From positions 1 to 40,437 of the forward strand of contig NZ_JAHBDK010000051.1 in the NCBI RefSeq assembly GCF_019956415.1: a DNA stretch of 40,437 nucleotides. The letters are read 5' to 3'. Both the position numbers and the translations under genes were made by a program. Position 1 is the first letter of the stretch. The number at the start of each line of letters is the position of its first letter. Of this stretch, positions 14,539 through 22,541 are shown one piece after another. This DNA comes from Pseudomonas sp. GL-B-19. GTDB taxonomy: Bacteria; Pseudomonadota; Gammaproteobacteria; Pseudomonadales; Pseudomonadaceae. The notes beneath the pieces were generated by a model. The model saw only the letters and a program-made list of their open reading frames with translations, was not told the origin of the DNA and made no database searches.

Positions 14539-15870
14539 TTAGTTCTTGGAAACTTCGCCAGCCGGCAGCTTTTCCTTGCTGCGCCAGTGCGGCAGGGAGT
14601 TCCAGTAGCGCTGACCCTTGGCGTCGTCGTACATGCCTTCCCAACGCGCGATGACCAGCACGGCGAGGGCGTTACCGATCACGTTCAGCGCGGTACGGGC
14701 CATGTCCATGATGCGGTCGACACCGGCGATGAACGCCAGGCCTTCCAACGGAATACCAACGCTGCCCAAAGTGGCCAGCAACACCACGAAGGACACGCCC
14801 GGTACGCCGGCGATGCCTTTGGAGGTAACCATCAGCGTCAGCACCAGCAGCAACTGCTGGCTGATGGACAGGTCGATGCCGTACAGCTGGGCAATGAAGA
14901 TGGCCGCGATGCTCTGGTACAGGGTCGAACCGTCAAGGTTGAACGAATAGCCGGTCGGCACCACGAAGCTGCAAATGGCTTTCGGCGCGCCATAGGCTTC
15001 CATCTTCTCGATCACGCGCGGCAGCACGGTTTCAGAGCTTGCAGTGGAGTAGGCCAGTACCAGCTCATCCTTGAAGATGCGGATCAGCTTGATTACCGAG
15101 AAGCCGAACAGGCGAGCGATCAGGCCCAGCACCACAAAGGCAAAGAAAGCGATGGCGAAGTACACCAGCACCACCAGCTTGGCCAGCGGCAGCAGCGAGG
15201 CGAAACCGAAGTTGGCCACGGTCACCGCGATCAGTGCAAACACGCCGATCGGGGCGTAGTTCATGATCATGTGGGTGACTTTGAACATGCTTTCCGACAC
15301 GCCCTGGAACATCTTCACCAGCGGCTCGCGCAGGTCCGATTGCAGGCTCGACAGACCGAGGCCGAACAACACGGAGAAGAAGATGATCGGCAGCATCTCG
15401 CCGCGGACCATGGCCGCGAAGATGTTCGACGGGATCAGGTTGAGGATGGTTTCGACGAACGCGTGTTCATGCTGAACCTCGGCAGCGGTGGCCTGGTACT
15501 TGGAGATATCCACGGTACCGAGGGTGCTCATGTCGATGCCGCTGCCCGGATGGAACAGGTTGGCCAACACCAGACCCACCAGAATGGCAATGGTGGTGAC
15601 AATCTCGAAGTAGATGATGGTCTTCAGACCGATGCGACCGAGTTTCTTTGCGTCGCCAACGCCAGCAATGCCAACGATCAGCGAGGAGATGACGATCGGG
15701 ATCACGATCATCTTGATCAGACGGATAAAGATATCGCCTGCTGGTTGCAGGACATTGCTGATCCACCAGGCTTTTTCGGCACTGAAATGGTTGAGCAGCG
15801 CACCGATTGCAATCCCCAATACCAGACCGATGACGATCTGCCAGGCGAGGCTAAGCTTTGCCTTCTTCAT
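14539..15870 (-). CDS. gltP: Glutamate/aspartate:proton symporter GltP, 443 aa
   Basis: A dicarboxylate/amino acid:cation symporter (SLC1/DAACS type) importing glutamate and aspartate across the inner membrane. It has the family's eight membrane helices and two re-entrant loops. Key segments are IKMIVIPIVISSLIVGIA (about residue 52 on), the serine-rich STASSETVLPRVIEKM of the first hairpin loop, and the NLDGSTLYQSIAAIFIAQ substrate/cation-binding helix. Length is typical (about 440). The start ATG is preceded by AAGGGTAAAGAT. In PAO1 the same gene is PA5479 and is followed by the algB region, as here. Confidence 0.92.
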   Translation of the reverse strand: MKKAKLSLAWQIVIGLVLGIAIGALLNHFSAEKAWWISNVLQPAGDIFIRLIKMIVIPIVISSLIVGIAGVGDAKKLGRIGLKTIIYFEIVTTIAILVGLVLANLFHPGSGIDMSTLGTVDISKYQATAAEVQHEHAFVETILNLIPSNIFAAMVRGEMLPIIFFSVLFGLGLSSLQSDLREPLVKMFQGVSESMFKVTHMIMNYAPIGVFALIAVTVANFGFASLLPLAKLVVLVYFAIAFFAFVVLGLIARLFGFSVIKLIRIFKDELVLAYSTASSETVLPRVIEKMEAYGAPKAICSFVVPTGYSFNLDGSTLYQSIAAIFIAQLYGIDLSISQQLLLVLTLMVTSKGIAGVPGVSFVVLLATLGSVGIPLEGLAFIAGVDRIMDMARTALNVIGNALAVLVIARWEGMYDDAKGQRYWNSLPHWRSKEKLPAGEVSKN

Positions 15871-16355
15871 ATCTTTACCCTTACTTGCGTTTGACTCAGG
15901 CAGAGGCAGTCACTGAAACGCTTGTGGCGAAAAAGTGTGTGCATCTGCCCCCGTATAAGGTGCCCCGGAGCGCTTGTTATGGCTCTCTGGCAGGCGAAAA
16001 AAGGCGCAACTATTCCCATGCAAGGGGGCGACGTCTAATGCCGTAAACGCCTACCCTATGCCGAATCGGCATGAACTTTTCTAAATGAAACTGGCGTCCC
16101 AACGGGTTTAATACGACATTTCGGCAGCTATAAGTACCGTGAACCGGCCATTTCAGCGGCGGTCCGGGTATTTTTCGCGCGAGCGAATCAAGGCTAAAAC
16201 TTCAGAAAAAACCTACGTTTAGCGGCGAAAAATCGCTGCCATGTGCAGGCATCTTCTCGATATACGGTCGCAAAGAAACACCGCGAAATGCTTTTGCGGG
16301 GATTGAGCAGAAGTAGCATAGGGGTAAATGAGCGGTGCACTCACGGATGCTGCTT
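15871..16355. promoter_or_regulatory. Long upstream region of gltP with a 15-base palindrome
   Basis: This 485-base stretch has no convincing gene. It contains the perfect palindrome ATGCCGAATCGGCAT at 16058-16072, about 190 bases upstream of gltP, a plausible operator. I searched by eye for a sigma-54 TGGCAC-N5-TTGC site toward gltP and for the TTCGG-N4-CCGAA pattern reported for the acidic-amino-acid regulator AauR, and found no clear match. The rest is A/T-rich without strong hairpins. Confidence 0.35.
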
Positions 16356-16511
16356 TTAGCGAGTGAAGCTCTTCGCAAATTCGCCGAGCCCCGATGGCCC
16401 GGCGAACATGCGTCGCAGCTTTTGTCTGACCCGGCCCTTGCGCAGGCACTCCCTGTACCCGTAGGTCACTCCGACCCTGTAACAGTCAGAACGTCCCGGC
16501 CCCATGGTCAT
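16356..16511 (-). CDS. Possible small basic protein, 51 aa, unknown
   Basis: From ATG 16511 the frame encodes MTMGPGRSDCYRVGVTYGYR, then an Arg/Lys-rich segment (CLRKGRVRQKLRRMF) and ...GPSGLGEFAKSFTR. GAGGAAGG lies 7 bases before this ATG, a good ribosome site, and most third codon positions are G or C. Several AGG/AGA codons are unusual for Pseudomonas, which argues against. A small hypothetical gene (PA5480) occupies the similar place in PAO1 as I remember, but I cannot compare them. A chance frame remains possible. Confidence 0.35.
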   Translation of the reverse strand: MTMGPGRSDCYRVGVTYGYRECLRKGRVRQKLRRMFAGPSGLGEFAKSFTR

Positions 16512-16573
16512 GCGCCTACCTTCCTCGGGTAGCGCAGTAGAAAGAAGCATGGTGCTTCCTTCATATGACGAAT

Positions 16574-16718
16574 TCAGTACCAGTTCGGATATTTCTTGAG
16601 TTATTCCACCAGCAAGCTCTGCAGCATCTGGCCGTCATTGGCCGTCATTGGCCGCCATCGCCATGGCACTACCGCCCGGAAGCAGGGCGGCTGCCAGTGT
16701 CTTAAACAGAACGCTCAT
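16574..16718 (-). pseudogene. Remnant of an exported protein gene, probably Ivy-type lysozyme inhibitor
   Basis: Two bases after the DUF1328 stop, a frame begins MSVLFKTLAAALLPGGSAMA and then MAANDGQ, a complete signal peptide, and stops at 16635. Across a 10-base tandem duplication (16631-16650) another frame continues QMLQSLLVE, a TAA (where CAA would restore Gln), then LKKYPNWY and a TGA at 16574. The piece reads as a signal peptide joined by a large internal deletion to the last ~18 codons of a secreted protein. In PAO1 the gene at this place, PA5481, is described as an Ivy (vertebrate lysozyme inhibitor) paralogue, and a LKK.PNWY-like end suits it. The Ivy identity rests on memory and synteny; the decay is seen directly. 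Confidence 0.55.
16631..16650. repeat. 10-base tandem duplication
   Basis: GCCGTCATTG occurs twice in direct succession. The extra copy shifts the reading frame between the signal-peptide part and the C-terminal part of the decayed gene. Confidence 0.85.
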
Positions 16719-16720
16719 GT

Positions 16721-16885
16721 TCAGCCTCGACCGCGACGGCCAAAGAAGAAGGAAGCGATGAACATCACCAGGAACACGACAAAGAGAATCTTGGCGATAC
16801 CCGTGGCGGTGCCCGCGATACCACCGAAGCCCAGTACTGCAGCGATGATGGCAATGATCAAGAATGTGATTGCCCAGCTCAACAT
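16721..16885 (-). CDS. DUF1328 family small membrane protein, 54 aa
   Basis: The minus strand from ATG 16885 encodes MLSWAITFLIIAIIAAVLGF, continuing GGIAGTATGIAKILF, VVFLVMFIASFFF and GRRGRG. It has two hydrophobic helices separated by a glycine-rich turn and a basic C-terminus, the standard DUF1328 (YtjA-like) layout and length. AAGGAGAA lies just upstream. Such proteins are inner-membrane peptides often linked to stress responses; their role is not known. The decayed exported-protein gene follows two bases after the stop, suggesting a former operon. Confidence 0.9.
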   Translation of the reverse strand: MLSWAITFLIIAIIAAVLGFGGIAGTATGIAKILFVVFLVMFIASFFFGRRGRG

Positions 16886-16968
16886 GGTGATTCTCCTTAC
16901 GCTTCATTATTTAGAGGTGTCACTTGTGGTGCTTGTCCCGGCGCAGGGAGCACGCCAAGTTCGGTTAA

Positions 16969-17256
16969 CTAAAACACCCAGCGCTCCTGACGCGGCATCT
17001 CATCCAGTGGCTGAGCCTGGTCGACTTCCATCATCCGCATGGGAGCGATGTCGGCCAGGTTGCTGCTGGCGGCGCTGAAGTGGGTTTGGGTTGGATGTTG
17101 AATCGATACGTGCGGCGCCTCTGGCTGCTGGCGCTGTTCCCAGCGAAGGATCTGTTGGCCGGCGATCAACGTGATCAGCATTGCCAGCACAGCAAACAAG
17201 CCTTGCTGGATATGCAGTGGCGAGATACGCAGTTGGGCGGCTTGGTAGCGATTCAT
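16969..17256 (-). CDS. Small single-pass membrane protein, 95 aa, unknown
   Basis: A short N-terminus (MNRYQAAQLRISPLHIQQ) is followed by one hydrophobic helix (about residues 19-33, GLFAVLAMLITLIAG). A polar ~60-residue tail ends in MPRQERWVF and is probably periplasmic. GGGAGGAG precedes the ATG with good spacing, so the gene is likely real. I do not recognise a domain. It is divergent from algB, with a 441-base intergenic region between them, and 83 bases upstream of DUF1328 on the same strand. Confidence 0.65.
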   Translation of the reverse strand: MNRYQAAQLRISPLHIQQGLFAVLAMLITLIAGQQILRWEQRQQPEAPHVSIQHPTQTHFSAASSNLADIAPMRMMEVDQAQPLDEMPRQERWVF

Positions 17257-17697
17257 CCTGAAGCTCCTCCCACTTTGGTGGTGATCTTGTTAGAGGGCGT
17301 CGTGTAGGAAATGCCCTGATTACCCAGATCATTGCAGCCTGCATGCCAGTTTTTTTGATCGTATAAAAGTTAATAAAATCAATTTGTTATAGAGAAGTTG
17401 GAAATCGTTTGCGACGCATCCTGCACGATGACTCCTCCACGGTCGTGCGAAATGCACGATAAATTCGTGGGTGGTTTTAATATTTTTGAATTGAGTGGCG
17501 GGCGCAGATGTCAGAAAGGGAGGCGAGCGATCGCTTAAATCACGATGTATAGATAAAAAACCTGTCAATTCAGTGGATTAGGCAGCGCGGTAGCAGATAG
17601 CTACCCGACTGGCACGGGAATGGATCAGAATCGACCATGCAACTTGCCCGATTTATCCGGGACTAACCAAGATCAACCTTAAAAGGAGCGCAGGAAC
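17257..17697. promoter_or_regulatory. Divergent control region between the small membrane protein gene and algB
   Basis: No gene is visible. An A/T-rich block (about 17350-17400) could hold promoters. Three copies of one half-site occur: GCACGA at 17423-17428, and the inverted pair TCGTGC/GCACGA at 17443-17448 and 17454-17459 with a five-base spacer. This arrangement suits a dimeric regulator. AAAAGGAG at 17681-17687 or so is the ribosome site for algB. Confidence 0.4.
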
Positions 17698-19044
17698 ATG
17701 GAATCAGACACGGTGCATCAAGGCCGCATTCTGTTGGTGGACGATGAGTCCGCTATCCTGCGAACCTTCCGCTATTGCCTCGAAGACGAAGGCTATAGCG
17801 TCTCCACCGCGAACAGCGCGGCCCAGGCCGACGCCTTGTTGCAGCGTCAGGTGTTCGATCTGTGCTTCCTTGATTTGCGTCTGGGTGAGGACAATGGTCT
17901 GGATGTGCTGGCGCAAATGCGCATCCAGGCACCTTGGATGCGTGTGGTGATCGTCACCGCGCACTCGGCCGTGGACACTGCTGTCGATGCAATTCAGGCA
18001 GGGGCCGCCGACTACCTCGTCAAGCCGTGCAGCCCCGATCAATTGCGTCTGGCCACCGCCAAGCAGTTGGAACTGCGGCAACTGTCCGCTCGCCTGGAAG
18101 CCCTTGAAGGTGAAGTGCGTAAACCCAAGGATGGTCTGGACTCCCACAGCCCGGCCATGAAAGTGGTACTCGAAACCGCCCGCCAAGTCGCCAGTACCGA
18201 TGCCAACATTCTGATTCTGGGCGAGTCTGGCACCGGTAAAGGTGAACTGTCCCAGGCCATTCACGGCTGGAGCAAGCGTCAGAAGAAGTCCTGCGTCACG
18301 ATCAATTGTCCGTCCCTGACTGCCGAACTCATGGAAAGCGAACTCTTCGGTCACAGTCGTGGCGCCTTCACCGGTGCCAGCGAAAGCACACTCGGGCGGG
18401 TCAATCAGGCTGACGGAGGAACGTTGTTTCTCGACGAGATCGGCGATTTTCCACTGACATTACAGCCAAAATTGCTGCGGTTCATTCAGGACAAGGAATA
18501 CGAGCGGGTCGGTGATCCAGTGACCCGCCGCGCCGATGTGCGCATTCTCGCGGCGACGAACCTGAACCTTGAAGACATGGTGCGGGACGGCCGATTCCGC
18601 GAAGATTTGCTCTATCGCCTGAACGTCATCACCTTGCACCTGCCACCGCTGCGCGAACGCCGTGAAGATATCCTCAACCTGGCTGACCGTTTCCTGGCCC
18701 GGTTCGTCAAGGAGTACGCGCGCCCGGCCCGGGCCTTCAGCGATGAAGCCCGTGAGGCGCTACTGGGTTATCGCTGGCCCGGCAACATTCGCGAGCTGCG
18801 TAACGTGGTGGAGCGGGCGAGCATTATTTGTCCGCAGGAACGGGTCGAAATCAGCCACTTGGGCATGGCCGAAACCCCGGTTAACAACGCGCCGCGCATT
18901 GGGGCGGCGTTGAGCCTGGATGAATTGGAAAAAGCCCACATCGGTGCAGTACTCGCCACGGCGGATACACTGGATCAGGCGGCAAAGACCTTGGGCATTG
19001 ATGCCTCGACCCTGTACCGCAAACGCAAGCAATACAACTTGTGA
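17698..19044 (+). CDS. algB: Response regulator AlgB (NtrC family), 448 aa
   Basis: A transcription regulator that in P. aeruginosa activates alginate synthesis (algD) and represses quorum-linked traits. The receiver domain (about residues 8-125) has the acidic pair D15/D16, phospho-acceptor D59 in FLDLR, and K109. The AAA+ domain has Walker A GESGTGKG (175-182; the last residue is Gly instead of the usual Glu), ESELFGHSRGAFTGA with GAFTGA at 222-227, which contacts sigma-54, and the Walker B-like GGTLFLDEIGDF. The C-terminal helix-turn-helix is TLDQAAKTLGIDASTLYRKR. P. aeruginosa AlgB is reported to act on some targets without phosphorylation. kinB starts 10 bases downstream. Confidence 0.95.
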   Translation: MESDTVHQGRILLVDDESAILRTFRYCLEDEGYSVSTANSAAQADALLQRQVFDLCFLDLRLGEDNGLDVLAQMRIQAPWMRVVIVTAHSAVDTAVDAIQAGAADYLVKPCSPDQLRLATAKQLELRQLSARLEALEGEVRKPKDGLDSHSPAMKVVLETARQVASTDANILILGESGTGKGELSQAIHGWSKRQKKSCVTINCPSLTAELMESELFGHSRGAFTGASESTLGRVNQADGGTLFLDEIGDFPLTLQPKLLRFIQDKEYERVGDPVTRRADVRILAATNLNLEDMVRDGRFREDLLYRLNVITLHLPPLRERREDILNLADRFLARFVKEYARPARAFSDEAREALLGYRWPGNIRELRNVVERASIICPQERVEISHLGMAETPVNNAPRIGAALSLDELEKAHIGAVLATADTLDQAAKTLGIDASTLYRKRKQYNL

Positions 19045-19054
19045 GCTGTAATCG

Positions 19055-20845
19055 ATGAAACTGGCGATGAAGCTGCGTACTCGGCTGTTCCTGAGTATTT
19101 CCGCGCTGATCACCGTGGCACTGCTCGGGCTCTTGCTCGGGCTGGTCAGCGTGATGCAGATGGCCGGCTCCCAGGAAGCGCTCGTTCGCAACAACTTCGC
19201 CACCCTCGACCTGGGGCTGAAACTGCGTCAGACCCTGGGCGACCAATTGATGGTCATGGTCAGCGAGAAGCCGGATCCCGCCAAGTTCGAATCGGCCAGG
19301 CAACACTACATCCAGTTGCTCGATGAAGGCATCGCCCTCGAACAATCCGGCAATGGCGACCCGCACGGGTTCAAACAAGCCAAGGATGACTATCTGGATT
19401 TTCTTCAAGCCTACGGCCAGGCCTCTGATCCGGCCAAGGTATTGAGTGGCAACGAAACACTCACGGAAAAATTCAACACGTTGCGCAACGGTCTGCTCGC
19501 GGAACACAAGCGTGCGCTGGATGACATCAATAGCACCGAGCGCCAGTCGCGGGAGCGCGCGTTGCTGGTGGCTGGCCTGCTGGGGTTGGTGGGGTTGGCG
19601 GTGCTGATCATTGGATTTGTGACTGCCCACGCGATTGCCCGACGTTTTGGTGAGCCGATCGAAGCCTTGGCCCAGGCTGCCGATAATATTGGCCAAGGCA
19701 ATTTCGAGGTGACCCTGCCGATTTCGTCCGCCATGGAACTGAACCTGCTGACCAAGCGCTTCGGGATCATGGCCGAGGCACTACGCGAGCACCAGGCCAC
19801 CAACATCGACGAACTGCTCGCCGGTCAACAACGCCTGCAAGCCGTGCTCGACAGCATCGACGACGGTTTGTTGATGATCGATCGTGAAGGCCATCTTGAA
19901 CACCTCAATCCTGTGGCTCAGCGCCAATTGGGTTGGGACATTGATCGCCTGGGCCAAGGCTTGGGCGCAGCCCTTGAACGTCCAGAACTGGATGAACAGC
20001 TGCAACTGGTGTTGCGCGGCGGCACGCTGGAGCGTGCGCCGGAAGACTTGAGTATCGAGGTTGATGGTGAGTCGAGGTTGCTGACCTACAGCCTGACGCC
20101 GGTCATCCATACCCAAGGTCAAATTCTTGGCGCGGTGATGGTGTTACATGACGTGACCGAACAGCGCGCGTTCGAACGGGTGCGCAGCGAGTTTGTCTTG
20201 CGGGCGTCCCATGAATTGCGAACGCCAGTCACCGGCATGCACATGGCTTTCGGCCTGTTCCGCGAGCGGGCGCAATTCCCACAGGATTCCCGCGAAGCCG
20301 ACCTGCTGGATACCGTCAATGAAGAAATGCAGCGCTTGATGCAGTTGATCAACGACTTGCTGAATTTCTCTCGCTACCAGAACGGATTGCAGAAACTGTC
20401 CCTGGCCCCATGTTCCATCGAGGATCTGCTGGCGCAGGCCCATGCCCGCTTTGCCGAGGCTGCGACGGAGCAGGGCATCGAATTGCGGGTAGAAGTGCAA
20501 GGGCCGCTGCCCCGGTTGCAGGCCGATCAACCGCAACTGGACCGAGTGCTCGATAACCTGATCGACAACGCTTTGCGCCATACCTCGCGGGAAGGGCTGA
20601 TTCGGTTGCAGGCCCGTCGCCATGGCGAGCGGGTGATTATCAGTGTCGAGGACAACGGCGAAGGGATTGCCTATGGTCAGCAAGGGCGAATCTTCGAGCC
20701 CTTTGTCCAGGTCGGCCGCAAGAAAGGCGGTGCCGGGCTGGGTTTGGCACTGTGCAAGGAAATCGTGCAGCTGCACGGTGGGCGGATGGGCGTTTATTCA
20801 CGGCCGGGGGAGGGTACGCAGTTCTACATGGCGCTGGCGGTGTAA
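19055..20845 (+). CDS. kinB: Sensor histidine kinase KinB, 596 aa
   Basis: The partner kinase/phosphatase of AlgB. Two membrane helices (about residues 10-34 and 170-192) bracket a ~135-residue periplasmic four-helix-type sensor domain. HAMP (about 192-245), PAS (about 255-365) and HisKA with phospho-acceptor His386 in RASHELRTPVTGMH follow, then HATPase_c with the N box (DNLIDNALRHT), G1 (DNGEGIA) and G2 (GGAGLGLALCKE). ATG 19055 and the in-frame ATG four codons later are both possible starts. In P. aeruginosa loss of KinB activates alginate through AlgB and AlgW proteolysis of MucA. The stop is 7 bases from the convergent EAL gene, with no terminator between them. Confidence 0.95.
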   Translation: MKLAMKLRTRLFLSISALITVALLGLLLGLVSVMQMAGSQEALVRNNFATLDLGLKLRQTLGDQLMVMVSEKPDPAKFESARQHYIQLLDEGIALEQSGNGDPHGFKQAKDDYLDFLQAYGQASDPAKVLSGNETLTEKFNTLRNGLLAEHKRALDDINSTERQSRERALLVAGLLGLVGLAVLIIGFVTAHAIARRFGEPIEALAQAADNIGQGNFEVTLPISSAMELNLLTKRFGIMAEALREHQATNIDELLAGQQRLQAVLDSIDDGLLMIDREGHLEHLNPVAQRQLGWDIDRLGQGLGAALERPELDEQLQLVLRGGTLERAPEDLSIEVDGESRLLTYSLTPVIHTQGQILGAVMVLHDVTEQRAFERVRSEFVLRASHELRTPVTGMHMAFGLFRERAQFPQDSREADLLDTVNEEMQRLMQLINDLLNFSRYQNGLQKLSLAPCSIEDLLAQAHARFAEAATEQGIELRVEVQGPLPRLQADQPQLDRVLDNLIDNALRHTSREGLIRLQARRHGERVIISVEDNGEGIAYGQQGRIFEPFVQVGRKKGGAGLGLALCKEIVQLHGGRMGVYSRPGEGTQFYMALAV

Positions 20846-20852
20846 GCCGCTT

Positions 20853-22466
20853 TCACGCCTCGTCACTCATGCGCCGACTCGTCTTTCGACGGCCGCGGGT
20901 AATCAGTTCGATGAACTGTACGGAGCTCAAGGCATGGGCGAATAGCCAGCCCTGACCGAACTTCACCCCTTCGCTGCATAGAAACGCTGCCTGCGCTTCA
21001 TGTTCGATGCCTTCGGCGATCACTTTGAGTTGTAGCGCTTGTGCCATGTGAATGATGTGCGGTGCTACGCCGCTACTGGCGGCGTCATGGCCCAGTGCGT
21101 CGATAAATGCCTTGTCGATCTTCAGGCAATCCACCGGCAGGGTTTGCAGGTAGGCGAGGCTGCAATAGCCGGTGCCAAAGTCATCGATCAGCACTTGGTG
21201 CCCGACATCGCGCAACGCTTGCAGGTTTTCCCTGGCCACCACGACATCAATCAATCCCCGCTCCGTTACCTCGAAGGCAATCTGCTGTGCGGCGACCCGG
21301 TGCAGCGTCAGCAGGCGGGCCATCACCTGACCGATACGCGGCACCATCACATCGCACGCAGCAAGGTTTACCGAGATATACAGCTGCGGGTTGGCGCGTA
21401 GCAGTTGCCCCAGTTGTTCGAGCAGCCGTTGCAGTACGAAATCGGTCATCTGCCGGATCTGGCCGGTGTTTTCCGCCATGGGGATAAACAGGTCGGGGCT
21501 GGTCAATGTGCCGTCTGGCCTTCGCCAGCGCAGCAACGCTTCGGCACCGACACAGTTGCGGCTGTCGAGATCGAAGATCGGTTGATACAACACTTGAAGC
21601 TCGCCTCGCCGTATGGCGCCGTGCAGTTCGGCGTCCAGCGACTGGCGCTGACGCACCAGCAGAAACACCAGAAAACCAACAATAACGCCCAGCACCAGAC
21701 TGGCAGGAAGCAGCCACCACCACACCGCCGGCACGTGCATGACTGTGCGCGGTGTGATCAATACCAATTGGTATTCCGGATTGTTGGTCGGCATGTGGTA
21801 AATCAAACGGTTTTGCGTGACTTGCAGTGCTTCGCGGCTTTTGGGGGCCCAAGATTCCGCCGGTGGCCAGGATTGGGCTGCACCCAGGACTGGAATGGCG
21901 CGAGTGCCGTGGTCCAGCACCACCAGCAGGCTGCTTCCGGGCGTCAAGTCGACCATGTCGGTCAAATGTCCGCGAGACGTCGCCACCCGGAAATTTCCCC
22001 TTCCAAGCATCAGCGCAGCGCGGTTTTCATCGGGTTCGGTGGTGGTGTTCAGCCAATAGCTGTAGGTGGGGCCTTTGATGTCGGGAGGTCGCAGCAGCGA
22101 AAGCCCTTCCTGGCGAGGTCGGTTGGTGCACAAGCGTGAATCATCGACGTAAGCCGCTTCGTAAACGAAGCGGTAATTGAAGCTGACCTGTTGCAAGGTT
22201 GCGATCAATTCGGTATCGCAGCCTCGGAGCGGCTGGGCTTCGAGGTCGTCGAGACTTTCGCGCAGCTGCCCGAACAGCTGTTCCAGGCGGGCGAGGAAAC
22301 GCTCGCCCTGAGCGTTCATTTCTTGGCTTTCGTTCTGTTCAACCTGATGCATCGCCACGAACAGACTGCCGACGATCAATAACGTCGCGCTCAGGGCAGC
22401 CGCCAACATCGCCAAAAACCAGGGGCGATAGAACCAGCTACGGAGTGTCTCGCGAGCTACAGTCAT
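20853..22466 (-). CDS. c-di-GMP phosphodiesterase, CSS-type sensor plus EAL domain, 537 aa
   Basis: Two membrane helices (about residues 18-38 and 250-271) flank a periplasmic sensor with two cysteines (Cys83, Cys113), as in CSS-motif sensors whose thiol state controls the enzyme through DsbA/DsbB. The EAL domain follows with an intact motif EALLRW (Glu309), VNLAACD, FEVTER, IDDFGTGY, KIDKAFI and EGIE, so hydrolysis of c-di-GMP is expected. I chose ATG 22466; an upstream TTG at 22490 also keeps the frame. I do not recall an EAL gene between kinB and ampDh2 in PAO1, so it may be a lineage-specific insertion. Confidence 0.88.
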   Translation of the reverse strand: MTVARETLRSWFYRPWFLAMLAAALSATLLIVGSLFVAMHQVEQNESQEMNAQGERFLARLEQLFGQLRESLDDLEAQPLRGCDTELIATLQQVSFNYRFVYEAAYVDDSRLCTNRPRQEGLSLLRPPDIKGPTYSYWLNTTTEPDENRAALMLGRGNFRVATSRGHLTDMVDLTPGSSLLVVLDHGTRAIPVLGAAQSWPPAESWAPKSREALQVTQNRLIYHMPTNNPEYQLVLITPRTVMHVPAVWWWLLPASLVLGVIVGFLVFLLVRQRQSLDAELHGAIRRGELQVLYQPIFDLDSRNCVGAEALLRWRRPDGTLTSPDLFIPMAENTGQIRQMTDFVLQRLLEQLGQLLRANPQLYISVNLAACDVMVPRIGQVMARLLTLHRVAAQQIAFEVTERGLIDVVVARENLQALRDVGHQVLIDDFGTGYCSLAYLQTLPVDCLKIDKAFIDALGHDAASSGVAPHIIHMAQALQLKVIAEGIEHEAQAAFLCSEGVKFGQGWLFAHALSSVQFIELITRGRRKTSRRMSDEA

Positions 22467-22541
22467 TATTAATATCCGAAGGATTACCAATGAGTTATAG
22501 CTGCTGATTGGGAAAAAGCTCTTACCGTCGGACGGGCGCCA

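Noticed and set aside
14473..15894. Long plus-strand open frame (473 codons) opposite gltP
   Set aside because: It is antisense to a clear gltP gene. Its His/Gln/Asp-rich composition is what the reverse of a GC-rich membrane protein gene gives, and it has no ribosome site or domain.
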